DNA of 58,542 nucleotides. Origin: Thiothrix lacustris DSM 21227. GTDB lineage: Bacteria; Pseudomonadota; Gammaproteobacteria; Thiotrichales; Thiotrichaceae. The position numbers and the translations under genes were made by a program. Below are positions 17,118 to 24,821 of the stretch, piece by piece; the stretch's first letter is position 1, and each line of letters starts with the position of its first letter. The DNA is taken from NCBI RefSeq assembly GCF_000621325.1, contig NZ_JHYQ01000020.1, positions 30,761 to 89,302 of the forward strand, written 5' to 3'. The notes beneath the pieces were generated by a model. The model had not been told where the DNA came from, ran no database searches, and saw nothing but the letters and a program-made list of their open reading frames with translations.

Positions 17118-18365
17118 TTAACGGCACCAACGTGCTGGATTTTGGGGACTGGTTCCTTGTCTAATTTCAAAGTAAAGAGCATCTTGGCTTTGACCGCTAG
17201 AGTTTCCCACGGCTGCAATTGTTTCATTGGCATTGACAATAGTGCCCTCTTTTTTATAAATGGCACGGTTGTAGCCGTATAAGCTCATATAGTTGTTGTC
17301 ATGTTCAATGATTATTAGATGTCCATAACCGTCCATCCAGCCTGCGAACACGACTTGTCCCTTCGCAACCGCGCGTACTTTTGTACCACCAGTAGCGGCT
17401 AGCACTACACCTCGCCAGCGTTGTTTCTCATTACGGGAGGAGCCATAGCTATGGATAATCTTGCCTTGTACGGGCCAAGACAGTTTGCCACGTAGGGTGG
17501 AGAATGCTTGGTTAGGTGTGAAGCGCGTTTTGGTCGGTGTACCACTGTTATTATCATCCGCTTTGGCTTGTTTTACCGTTTTTTTATTGACGGTAACTGT
17601 TTTTGGGGGTGAGTTAGTTTCTGTTTCTGTGGATTTTTTGGCGACTTCGGCAGCTTGTGCTTCAGCTTTACGTGCTAGTCGGTCGATAACCGCTTGAAGA
17701 TTGGCTTCTTCGGTTTTGAGTTTACCTAATTGTTTTTCTTTGAAGCGGATATCGCCCCGTAGCGTTTCTAGTACTGTCGAGCGCGCATTGAGGGTTTTTT
17801 GGATATCCGTTTTTTGTTGTTCTAGCGTTTTATTGAGTGTTTGGAGCTCGTTATTATCCTTCTCGACAGAAAGACGTACTGATTCGATTTCTTTGAGCGT
17901 TTTCTGAATGGTTTGAATGTTTTTTACACGGCTGGTGTTCATGTATTCAAAGTAGCGAATAGTACGGCTAATGTCGGAGGGGGCATCCTGACGCAACAGT
18001 AAACGCAGGTGTGATTGTTCACCTGCTGTGTATAAGGCTTGAAGCTGTTGAGCTAACCCAGATTTTTGGGTGGCTAATTCAGCATCTAATTTGAACTGCT
18101 TACGACCAGATGCTTCTAGTTTGGCAAGTGTTGCTTCTGCCTTTTTTTCTGTTTGATAATTCTTGTCTGTGATCTCACCTAGCCTTTTCTCTAGTTGAGT
18201 CACTTCGCTCTGTAAATTCTTTGATTCGCCCTTCTGTGACGTTAGGACATTCGATAGTTCGCGGATATCACGCTGTAATTGCTGTTGCTTTGATGGTTCA
18301 GCCGCATGGAGTGGACTCCATGATGAAAGTATCAGCAAGCAGAATAGATGGGGGTAAAATTTCAC
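17118..18365 (-). CDS. envC: Murein hydrolase activator EnvC (M23-like, degenerate LytM domain)
   Basis: EnvC activates the septal amidases AmiA/AmiB during cell division. The 415 residues start with a signal peptide (CLLILSSWSPLHA), then a long coiled coil (about 25-240) rich in Gln, Lys and Glu, a Lys/Thr linker, and a C-terminal LytM domain from about 290 (LSWPVQGKIIHSYG to the end). The LytM zinc ligands are missing: the first His/Asp motif is replaced by HSYGSSRNEKQ, and the final HxH reads LYFEIRQ. That makes it an activator rather than a peptidase, as in E. coli EnvC. Pairing with a Ctp protease is common in proteobacteria. Confidence 0.93.
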   Translation of the reverse strand: MKFYPHLFCLLILSSWSPLHAAEPSKQQQLQRDIRELSNVLTSQKGESKNLQSEVTQLEKRLGEITDKNYQTEKKAEATLAKLEASGRKQFKLDAELATQKSGLAQQLQALYTAGEQSHLRLLLRQDAPSDISRTIRYFEYMNTSRVKNIQTIQKTLKEIESVRLSVEKDNNELQTLNKTLEQQKTDIQKTLNARSTVLETLRGDIRFKEKQLGKLKTEEANLQAVIDRLARKAEAQAAEVAKKSTETETNSPPKTVTVNKKTVKQAKADDNNSGTPTKTRFTPNQAFSTLRGKLSWPVQGKIIHSYGSSRNEKQRWRGVVLAATGGTKVRAVAKGQVVFAGWMDGYGHLIIIEHDNNYMSLYGYNRAIYKKEGTIVNANETIAAVGNSSGQSQDALYFEIRQGTSPQNPARWCR

Positions 18366-18440
18366 CGTTTGTCAGGGTTCTGGGTGTTTATAATAAGAAG
18401 GAGTCTATCATAAGAAAGGGATGACACGGAATGGAATAGG

Positions 18441-18472
18441 GTATATTATTGTATTTGTCTATACTAATATAC
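18441..18472. promoter_or_regulatory. Operator-like inverted repeat upstream of the ArsR regulator
   Basis: GTATATTA (18441-18448) and TAATATAC (18465-18472) are perfect inverted arms, with inner arms GTAT (18451-18454) and ATAC (18461-18464) around TTGTCT. AT-rich inverted repeats of this kind are the usual ArsR/BigR-type operators. The site lies 70 bp before the regulator's start, in the divergent gap with envC. A related half-site GTATATTG occurs at 18947, ahead of the rhodanese gene. Confidence 0.55.
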
Positions 18473-18541
18473 TACAGTTGTCTACTGTTCCACTAAAAAA
18501 CAGTGGGAAATTCAGTAAAATCATTTTCGATGAGGAGATCT

Positions 18542-18886
18542 ATGGGAAGCATTGCGCTCGGCAGTTCGTGTGACTTCAGAATTGAAGATATGCTAGTCAA
18601 GGAAGAAGACATTGACCGTGCTTCCCGCTCCTTAAAAGCGATTTCACACCCATTGCGTCTGAAAATTTTGTGCGTGCTAGGTGATAAGGAAGTCAGCGTT
18701 CAAGACATCGTTGATAATGTTGGAACTTCACAAAGCAATATTTCTCAGCATCTGGCTATTTTGCGTGACAAGGGTATTTTGGCATCACGCAAGGATGCTA
18801 ATCGCGTTTATTACCGTGTCGGTGATTATCGTACCCTGCGCTTGATTAGCATGATGCAGGAAGTCTTTTGCAGTGCTCCGCACTAA
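18542..18886 (+). CDS. ArsR/SmtB family regulator with dithiol (BigR/SqrR/YgaV-like) cysteines
   Basis: This 114-residue winged-helix repressor starts at ATG 18542 with GAGGAG a few bases upstream; an in-frame ATG at 18503 lacks such a site. The DNA-binding helix reads GTSQSNISQHLAILR. Cysteines are Cys10, Cys44 (in KILCVLG, helix 2) and Cys110 (in QEVFCSAPH at the C-terminus). A Cys in helix 2 paired with one in the last helix is the pattern of persulfide-sensing ArsR proteins such as BigR, SqrR and YgaV, and no classic metal-binding ELCVCDL motif is present. Downstream genes encode rhodanese and glutaredoxin, which supports a sulfane-sulfur sensor. That role is inferred. Confidence 0.85.
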   Translation: MGSIALGSSCDFRIEDMLVKEEDIDRASRSLKAISHPLRLKILCVLGDKEVSVQDIVDNVGTSQSNISQHLAILRDKGILASRKDANRVYYRVGDYRTLRLISMMQEVFCSAPH

Positions 18887-18986
18887 GTACATCCCCGACT
18901 ATTACCAAAAAACGTTTCTTTAGGGGTTTACCTGCTTCTTGCTGATGTATATTGTTAGCCCCTATTCATAGCTGATAGGGTTCATT

Positions 18987-19412
18987 GTGGAAGAATATCT
19001 TGTTTTCGCCCGTAGCCACCCCTTGCTGATTGCAGGGCTATTTGCCATTCTAGGCATGATAGTTTGGTCGGAATTTAGTCGTTTTACCCGCAAGTACCAG
19101 CAAGTCAATACGACTCAGGCGGTGCAAATCTTCAATCAGGATGCTTCATTCATCATTGATGTGCGTGAAGATAGTGAAGTTCGCGCTGGCAAGCTCAAAG
19201 GTGCAAAACATATTCCTTTAGGGCAGTTGAAAGACCGGTTGACTGAGCTTGAAGCTGCCAAGACCAAACCTGTACTGGTCTATTGCCGAAGCGGTAGTCG
19301 TTCTGCCCACGCTTGTAATTTGCTGACTAAGGCTGGATTCGAGAATGTCAGCAATCTAGCGGGCGGAATTATGGCATGGGAGTCAGCTAATCTTCCGGTC
19401 AGTAAGCGATGA
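18987..19412 (+). CDS. Membrane-anchored rhodanese-like sulfurtransferase
   Basis: This is a 141-residue protein with one N-terminal transmembrane segment (LLIAGLFAILGMIVW, about 14-28) and a single rhodanese domain with the active-site Cys in VYCRSGSRS. Rhodaneses carry sulfane sulfur as a cysteine persulfide. The start is GTG 18987, with AGGG 6 bp upstream. It overlaps grxC by four bases (ATGA) and resembles the YibN protein found upstream of grxC-secB in E. coli, so the order yibN-grxC-secB-gpsA is conserved. The ArsR gene 100 bp upstream may control it. Confidence 0.92.
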   Translation: MEEYLVFARSHPLLIAGLFAILGMIVWSEFSRFTRKYQQVNTTQAVQIFNQDASFIIDVREDSEVRAGKLKGAKHIPLGQLKDRLTELEAAKTKPVLVYCRSGSRSAHACNLLTKAGFENVSNLAGGIMAWESANLPVSKR

Positions 19413-19672
19413 AACAACGTCCAGTTCTCATGTATGCGACTCGTTTTTGCCCCTATTGCTTGCGAGCGCGTATGTTGCTTAAGCGCAAGGGTGTTGAATA
19501 TGAAGAAATCAATGTCGGTGGTGATGCTGCTTTGTGGGAAGAAATGGAGCGATTGAGCCAGCGTGATACGGTGCCACAAATATTCATTGGCGATTTATCT
19601 ATCGGTGGCTATGATGATATGGCAGCACTGGATCGTTCTGGTAAGTTAGATGCATTGCTATTTGAATCTTAA
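19409..19672 (+). CDS. grxC: Glutaredoxin 3
   Basis: GrxC is a small glutathione-dependent dithiol oxidoreductase. The 87 residues contain the CPYC active site (TRFCPYCLRA), the cis-Pro segment TVPQIFIG and the glutathione-binding GGYDDM. It overlaps the rhodanese gene by four bases and precedes secB by 24 bp. Glutathione for its reduction is supplied by GshB, encoded 1.5 kb downstream in the same direction. Confidence 0.95.
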   Translation: MKQRPVLMYATRFCPYCLRARMLLKRKGVEYEEINVGGDAALWEEMERLSQRDTVPQIFIGDLSIGGYDDMAALDRSGKLDALLFES

Positions 19673-19696
19673 AATCCATTTCATAAGGGGTATTAC

Positions 19697-20158
19697 ATGA
19701 GCGAACCACAAGAACAACAATTTATCATTCAGCGTATTTACGTGAAGGATGTTTCGTTTGAAGCACCTAATTCACCCAGCATTTTCACCCAAGAGTGGAA
19801 CCCGAACACCAACTTGGATTTAAATACCAAGGTCAACACACTCGCTAATGACAATTACGAAGTGGAGTTGTTCATTACCATTACGGTGAAAAGTGACGAT
19901 AAAACAGCGTTTTTGGTGGAAGTGAAACAGGCAGGTGTGTTCTTCATTCAGGGCTATGGTCAGGAACAAATCAACCATTTGCTGGCTGCTTACTGCCCGA
20001 ATATCCTGTTTCCGTATGCGCGTGAAGTGATTGCAGGGATGGTTTCCAAAGGTAGTTTCCCTGAATTACACCTTTCCCCCATCAATTTCGATTCATTGTA
20101 TGCCCGTCGCTTGCAGGAAGAGCAAGCTAACGCTAGCGCAGCATCTAGCGCCGCATGA
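19697..20158 (+). CDS. secB: Protein-export chaperone SecB
   Basis: SecB is a cytosolic tetrameric chaperone that keeps preproteins unfolded and hands them to SecA. It has 153 residues; the family core is clear in IQRIYVKDVSFEAPN, VNTLANDNYEVEL and CPNILFPYARE. An AAGGGG Shine-Dalgarno precedes ATG 19697. The stop overlaps the start of gpsA by four bases, the same coupling as in E. coli. Confidence 0.97.
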   Translation: MSEPQEQQFIIQRIYVKDVSFEAPNSPSIFTQEWNPNTNLDLNTKVNTLANDNYEVELFITITVKSDDKTAFLVEVKQAGVFFIQGYGQEQINHLLAAYCPNILFPYAREVIAGMVSKGSFPELHLSPINFDSLYARRLQEEQANASAASSAA

Positions 20159-21165
20159 TGAGGCAGCGCATCCAGTCTATTGCTGTTTATGGTGCTGGTT
20201 CTTGGGGAACTGCACTGGCTTTGCAATTAGCGCGTAACGGGCTGGATGTGCTGTTATGGGATATTAGCCCCGAACATGTCGACAATATTAATCGACAGCA
20301 TGAGAATGCCCACTACCTGCCGGGCATTCCTTTTCCTGATAACCTACGTTGTTCCAGTGATTTACAGGCAGTAGCCGCTTTTTCTGATTACCATCTGGTG
20401 GTGGTGCCAAGCCATGTTTTTCGGGGTATGTTGAAAAACCTTGCGCCTTTATTGACCGAAAAAGATGCGGTTATCTGGGCAACCAAGGGGCTGGAATTGG
20501 ATACCGGTAAGCTTTTGCATCAGGTACTTGAGGAAGAATTACCTCAATGTCCTGCTTACGGTGTAGTGTCTGGGCCGACCTTTGCAGCGGAAGTGGCACG
20601 CGGTTTACCGACAGCCATGACCGTTGCCGCTAATGAGCCAGCGTTAGCACAGCGGGTTGTGGAAGCCTTTAGTGCTGCGAACTACCGTGCTTATATCAGT
20701 GCCGATGTCATGGGTGTGGAATTGGGTGGTGCGCTCAAAAATGTGTTGGCAATTGCGGCTGGTATTTCCGATGGCTTGGGTTTTGGTGCCAATGCTCGTG
20801 TGGCCATTGTGACACGTGGTTTGGCAGAAATTATGCGGCTGGGTGTGAAGATTGGTGCGCAACCTGAAACCCTGATGGGATTGGCAGGGGTGGGCGATTT
20901 GATTCTGACCTGTACTGACGACCAATCACGTAACCGTCGGCTTGGGTTGGCCTTGGGACAGGGCAAAGGCCTTGATGAGGCTATTGCGGACATCGGCCAA
21001 GCGGTTGAGGGTGCCAAATCGGCCTTATCCATTGGCAAGTTAGCAGAATATGCCGGTGTGGAAATGCCGATTTGCCAGCAAGTTTACCGCATCCTTTATG
21101 AGCAACTGCCGCCCCGGCAGGCTGTGGATGAACTGCTTTCCCGCGACCTTAAAGCGGAATTCTGA
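20155..21165 (+). CDS. gpsA: Glycerol-3-phosphate dehydrogenase [NAD(P)+]
   Basis: GpsA reduces dihydroxyacetone phosphate to sn-glycerol 3-phosphate for phospholipid synthesis. It has 336 residues. The nucleotide-binding motif is VYGAGSWGTALA, the catalytic Lys lies in GGALKNVLAIAAGISDG, and GVGDLILTC is present. Two tandem ATGs (20155, 20158) can both serve; the first overlaps the secB stop. Confidence 0.97.
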   Translation: MMRQRIQSIAVYGAGSWGTALALQLARNGLDVLLWDISPEHVDNINRQHENAHYLPGIPFPDNLRCSSDLQAVAAFSDYHLVVVPSHVFRGMLKNLAPLLTEKDAVIWATKGLELDTGKLLHQVLEEELPQCPAYGVVSGPTFAAEVARGLPTAMTVAANEPALAQRVVEAFSAANYRAYISADVMGVELGGALKNVLAIAAGISDGLGFGANARVAIVTRGLAEIMRLGVKIGAQPETLMGLAGVGDLILTCTDDQSRNRRLGLALGQGKGLDEAIADIGQAVEGAKSALSIGKLAEYAGVEMPICQQVYRILYEQLPPRQAVDELLSRDLKAEF

Positions 21166-21189
21166 CCTTTCAATCAGGGGTTTTTGCCC

Positions 21190-22158
21190 ATGAATAATAC
21201 ACAAAGCTATACGATCGGTATCATTATGGATCCGATCAGTACCATTAATATCAAAAAAGACAGTACCTTTGCGATGATGCTGGAAGCGCAGCGCCGAGGG
21301 TGTCCCTTGTTTCACATTCTGCAAGGTGATCTGTTTATCGATGATGGCGTTGTCTATGCCAAGATGAATCCCGTCACGGTGCGTGATGATCCGCAGAATT
21401 GGTTTACGTTTGGTGAGGCGGTGGTTAAGCCCTTGCATGAATTACCTGTGGTGTTCATGCGCAAAGACCCACCCTTCGATATGGAATACATTTACAGCAC
21501 TTATTTGCTTGAAATGGTGCAAAAACGTGGCACTTTAGTGGTGAATCGCCCAGATAGTATCCGCAGTGCCAACGAGAAATTATTTGCTACCTGGTTTCCT
21601 GAGTACTGCCCGCCGACCCGCGTGACCCGTGATATGGAGCGCATCCGTGAATTTTTGGAGATGCAGGAGCACATTGTCGTGAAACCCTTGGATGGTATGG
21701 GTGGCTCGATGATTTTCCAGATCAAGCAGGGCGACTCCAATCGCAATGTGATTCTGGAGGCGATTACCGCACACGGCACACGCACGGTGATGGCTCAGCG
21801 TTTCTTGCCCGAATACAAGCAAGGCGATAAGCGTATTTTGTTGATCGACGGCGAGCCATTTCCTCATGCTTTGGCGAGAATTCCGGCGGAAGGTGAGGGG
21901 CGTGCCAATTTGGCAGCGGGTGGTAAGGGCGTTGGCGTGGATTTGACTGAGCGCGAGTTCGCCATTTGCGCAGGCATTGCGCCGGTGTTGCGGGAGATGG
22001 GCTTGCTGTTTGTGGGGCTGGATGTGATCGGTGATTATGTAACAGAAATTAACGTGACCAGCCCAACTTGCATCCGTGAGCTGGATCAGATTTATTCTGC
22101 CAACATCGCCAGCCTGCTGTTTGATGCGGTTGAACGCAGGCTGGCGGCACAGGCGTGA
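21190..22158 (+). CDS. gshB: Glutathione synthetase
   Basis: GshB joins gamma-glutamylcysteine and glycine to form glutathione, the main thiol partner of GrxC. From ATG 21190 it has 322 residues, typical of the bacterial family. Motifs are MDPISTINIKKDSTFAM at the start, the ATP-grasp segment HIVVKPLDGMGGSMIF and GLDVIGDYVTEINVTSPTC. An in-frame TTG at 21184 precedes it but lies closer to the AGGGG (21176-21180). The gene is in the same orientation as gpsA, 24 bp away, and is probably cotranscribed. Confidence 0.96.
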   Translation: MNNTQSYTIGIIMDPISTINIKKDSTFAMMLEAQRRGCPLFHILQGDLFIDDGVVYAKMNPVTVRDDPQNWFTFGEAVVKPLHELPVVFMRKDPPFDMEYIYSTYLLEMVQKRGTLVVNRPDSIRSANEKLFATWFPEYCPPTRVTRDMERIREFLEMQEHIVVKPLDGMGGSMIFQIKQGDSNRNVILEAITAHGTRTVMAQRFLPEYKQGDKRILLIDGEPFPHALARIPAEGEGRANLAAGGKGVGVDLTEREFAICAGIAPVLREMGLLFVGLDVIGDYVTEINVTSPTCIRELDQIYSANIASLLFDAVERRLAAQA

Positions 22159-22161
22159 TGT

Positions 22162-22404
22162 TCAGGCGGCTTGTTGTAACATGCCGTACAGCTCATCTTT
22201 GAGATTCAGGCGGCGCAGCTTCAAACCTTCGACGAAATCATCTGCATGAACTTCAATGGCTTGCTCAATGCGATGTAGTTGCGAGTCAACTTCATGGTAT
22301 TCGTCAAACAAGCGTGAGAAATGACGATCTTCCATTTTTAATTGATGAATTTGCTCTTTGTACTCAGGGAATTCAGTCGCCAAGTTGTGGGATTCTCCAA
22401 ACAT
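22162..22404 (-). CDS. YdcH/DUF465 family small helical protein
   Basis: This 80-residue protein contains the DUF465 pattern FPEYKEQIHQLKMEDRHFSRLFDEYHEVDSQ, broken here into the pieces FPEYKEQIHQL, HFSRLF and YHEVD, followed by LRRLNLKDELYGML. Members of this family are small all-helical proteins of unknown function. It lies tail-to-tail with gshB, 3 bp apart, and divergently from the OsmC gene. Confidence 0.92.
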   Translation of the reverse strand: MFGESHNLATEFPEYKEQIHQLKMEDRHFSRLFDEYHEVDSQLHRIEQAIEVHADDFVEGLKLRRLNLKDELYGMLQQAA

Positions 22405-22437
22405 TCGTTACGCTCCTTTATTGATATTAATAATAGA

Positions 22438-22503
22438 CTAACATAGTCGGTTGCTCGATAGCGTGAGTTAAGTCAAATTCTAGACTATGTTAGAATCTGT
22501 ATT
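22438..22503. promoter_or_regulatory. Paired quasi-palindromic sites between the YdcH-like and OsmC-like genes
   Basis: CTAACATAGTC (22438-22448) recurs as its exact inverse GACTATGTTAG (22493-22503), 44 bp apart. Each arm also contains a small inner palindrome (CTA-ACA-TAG). The arrangement sits in the divergent promoter region of two genes and looks like two operator half-sites or a long hairpin. The binding factor is unknown. Confidence 0.4.
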
Positions 22504-22524
22504 TCCGTACAACAGGAGAGTAGC

Positions 22525-22944
22525 GTGAAAGCCAGAGTTAAATGGTTGGACAATATGAGTTTTGTCGGCGAGTCCGGCAGTGGTCATTCGGTGGTGATGG
22601 ATGGTGCGCCCGAATTCGGTGGGCGTAATCTTGGAATGCGACCCATGGAAATGTTGTTGTTGGGACTTGGTGGCTGCTCATCTTTTGATGTGGTGCTGAT
22701 CCTGCAAAAGTCCAAACAGCAGGTGCTGGATTGCGAAGTGCTGATTGAAGCGGAACGTGCTGATAAAGACCCAAAAGTTTTTACCCGTATCCATTTGCAT
22801 TTTGTGGTGAGTGGGCGGAACCTATCCCCTGAAAAAGTGGAACGTGCGGTCAAGTTGTCGGCTGAGAAATATTGTTCTGCTTCCATCATGCTGGGTAAAA
22901 CGGCTGAAATCACCCACGACTTTGAGCTATGTGAGGCGGCGTGA
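22525..22944 (+). CDS. OsmC/Ohr family peroxiredoxin-like protein (YhfA type)
   Basis: This 139-residue protein has the OsmC fold. Cysteines that form the redox centre of the family are visible in LGLGGCSSFDVV and SAEKYCSASIML. OsmC/Ohr proteins reduce organic hydroperoxides; the YhfA branch to which this seems closest (MRPMEMLLLGLGGC) has no established substrate. AGGAGAG precedes ATG 22525. Confidence 0.92.
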   Translation: MKARVKWLDNMSFVGESGSGHSVVMDGAPEFGGRNLGMRPMEMLLLGLGGCSSFDVVLILQKSKQQVLDCEVLIEAERADKDPKVFTRIHLHFVVSGRNLSPEKVERAVKLSAEKYCSASIMLGKTAEITHDFELCEAA

Positions 22945-23058
22945 AGTATTTATTTCACTTGCACCCAAGGGGATAGTTTTGCATAGTTCACCCCCATGCC
23001 AGTCGGTGGTCAACTGGCTGATTTTTTATGCTACGCCTGATAAAGAGGATGATCGGAA

Positions 23059-23877
23059 TTGGTTGAGCGTCATCAAAAGCAGATTCGCCTGCACGGGTTT
23101 AATAACCTGACTAAAACCCTAAGTTTTAATATTTACGACATCTGCTACGCAAGGAGTCCGGCTCACCGTGAAGAATACCTTGCGTATATTGATGAAGAAT
23201 ACAATGCTGACAGGTTGACTAATATTCTTACGAATGTAGCGGACATTATCGGTGCCAACATCCTGAATGTAGCGCGGCAGGATTATGACCCCCAAGGGGC
23301 AAGCGTTACCATTCTTGTGTCTGAAGAGCCGGTTCTTTCCGAGGAAAAAATCTCCACCTCGACCTCCGCGCGACCAGGACCTTACCCGGAAGATGTGGTG
23401 GCGCACTTGGATAAAAGCCACCTGACCGTGCATACGTATCCAGAAAGTCACCCGGATAATGGTATCAGCACTTTCCGTGCAGACATTGATGTGTCTACCT
23501 GTGGGCGGATTTCACCGCTGAAAGCATTGAACTACTTAATACATAGTTTAGAGTCCGATATTGTCATTATGGACTACCGTGTGCGTGGTTTTACACGTGA
23601 TGTAAAAGGTAAAAAACACTTTATCGATCATAAGATTAACTCTATCCAGAATTTCTTATCACCTGAAACCAAGCGCAATTACTCCATGCTGGATGTGAAT
23701 GTTTATCAGGAAAATATCTTCCATACGAAAATGATGCTGAAAGAGTTTGACCTGGATAACTACTTGTTTGGTCTGGGAAAAAATGATTATTTTGAGAAGG
23801 ATCTTAAGCAAATAGAAACCCAGCTGCGTAAGGAAATGAAGGAAATTTTCTACGGAAGAAATACGGGTAGTTTGTAA
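23059..23877 (+). CDS. speD: S-adenosylmethionine decarboxylase proenzyme
   Basis: SpeD supplies decarboxylated AdoMet for spermidine synthesis. It has 272 residues and follows the E. coli-type family along its length: [21 protein letters not shown], the self-cleavage site at [13 protein letters not shown] (the Ser becomes the pyruvoyl group) and [13 protein letters not shown]. The start appears to be TTG 23059 with GAGG about 11 bp upstream; no in-frame ATG precedes the conserved N-terminus. No speE is adjacent. Its by-product methylthioadenosine feeds the mtn pathway at 6.7 kb. Confidence 0.95.
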   Translation: MVERHQKQIRLHGFNNLTKTLSFNIYDICYARSPAHREEYLAYIDEEYNADRLTNILTNVADIIGANILNVARQDYDPQGASVTILVSEEPVLSEEKISTSTSARPGPYPEDVVAHLDKSHLTVHTYPESHPDNGISTFRADIDVSTCGRISPLKALNYLIHSLESDIVIMDYRVRGFTRDVKGKKHFIDHKINSIQNFLSPETKRNYSMLDVNVYQENIFHTKMMLKEFDLDNYLFGLGKNDYFEKDLKQIETQLRKEMKEIFYGRNTGSL

Positions 23878-23962
23878 TATTGATTACACTTAATGGTGAT
23901 TATTTCAGTGTGATGACAATCTGATTTATTTTTTTTGAAGTCAGGTGGCGTTCAGTTTAATA

Positions 23963-23994
23963 GCCAATATGTTGTTTTATGACAACATATTGGC
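23963..23994. repeat. 13-bp perfect inverted repeat downstream of speD
   Basis: GCCAATATGTTGT and its exact inverse ACAACATATTGGC flank a TTTATG hexamer. No T-tract follows on either strand, so it is not a standard terminator. The 300 bp between speD and the NlpC-family gene (23878-24177) hold this repeat and the leader repeats described next, and no gene that I can see. Confidence 0.7.
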
Positions 23995-24055
23995 GAGATC
24001 AATACAATTGAAACATTCAATAGTAAAACCGATTAAATGTAGTTGAAAATGGTTG

Positions 24056-24175
24056 TCTCTTGTAGAGTAACTCTGGTAACGTTCTTATTCGTGATGTTTG
24101 GTAGTGTGCTAAAAGCATCATGTGATAAATAATAGATTGTTCTACAAGAGAACGCTGAAAAGGTTATACAAGAGA
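24056..24175 (+). promoter_or_regulatory. Leader with one pairing arm and two alternative partners, upstream of the NlpC/P60 gene
   Basis: TCTCTTGTAGA (24056-24066) is the exact complement of TCTACAAGAGA (24141-24151). A second partial partner, TACAAGAGA (24167-24175), ends two bases before the ATG and covers the place of the ribosome-binding site. The upstream arm could therefore pair with either, closing or freeing the start region. This is an inference from base pairing; direct repeats for a DNA-binding protein would explain it as well. Confidence 0.4.
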
Positions 24176-24177
24176 TT

Positions 24178-24774
24178 ATGAGTAGTGTTAGTGTGAAGCC
24201 GTTAGTCCTGTTGAGTCTGGGGGTAGCGGCATTGTTACTGGCTGGCTGTAATTCTGAAAATGTTAAGACTGCGGATGCAGAAAAAGCCCAAGTCTATACC
24301 GCCCAATTTGCCCATTCTAAAAATACGACGGCAAAGGTGACGAAACTACCTGTTAGCGCCCCCGCCCCTAGGGACGTGACCTTGTTGGATCGTGTGGTAT
24401 GGAATGCTGAAAAGCAAAAAGGTAAAATGTATCGCTATGGTGGTGAAAGCCCCAAAACAGGTTTTGACTGTAGCGGTTTAACCCAATTTGCTTTCGGTGA
24501 AGGAGCAGGTGTTGCGCTTCCGCGTACAGCTGCTGATCAATATGCATCATCAGTAAAGGTTTCTAAAGCAGAGGCCAGCAAAGGTGATTTGGTGTTCTTC
24601 AGAACCAGTGGTAAGCGAATTAGTCACGTAGGTATCTACTTAGGTGATGATAAATTCGTTCATGCGCCTCGTACTGGCCGAGCTATCACCACGGATAAGC
24701 TGACAGGTTATTGGGCGCAAAAGCTAGCAGGCTTTGGTCGCGTGCCAGGTGCTTGTAAGCCTGCTTATTCTTAA
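24178..24774 (+). CDS. NlpC/P60 family cell-wall hydrolase, lipoprotein
   Basis: This is a 198-residue outer-envelope protein that probably cuts peptide stems of peptidoglycan. Residues 1-24 form a lipoprotein signal with the lipobox LLAGC. A linker of about 45 residues leads to the NlpC/P60 domain with catalytic Cys in DCSGLTQF, His in ISHVGIYLG and a further His in KFVHAPRTG. It resembles Spr/MepS-type endopeptidases. The AAGAGA just before the ATG is a weak ribosome site and lies within a repeat that can pair further upstream. A bidirectional terminator follows. Confidence 0.93.
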   Translation: MSSVSVKPLVLLSLGVAALLLAGCNSENVKTADAEKAQVYTAQFAHSKNTTAKVTKLPVSAPAPRDVTLLDRVVWNAEKQKGKMYRYGGESPKTGFDCSGLTQFAFGEGAGVALPRTAADQYASSVKVSKAEASKGDLVFFRTSGKRISHVGIYLGDDKFVHAPRTGRAITTDKLTGYWAQKLAGFGRVPGACKPAYS

Positions 24775-24785
24775 CCCGCCTCAAT

Positions 24786-24813
24786 AAAAAAGCCGCTTAT
24801 GCGGCTTTTTTTT
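24786..24813. terminator. Bidirectional Rho-independent terminator
   Basis: AAAAAAGCCGC and GCGGCTTTTTT form a stem with a TTAT loop and T-tracts readable from both strands. It separates two convergent genes. Confidence 0.9.
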
Positions 24814-24821
24814 GCTGATTT

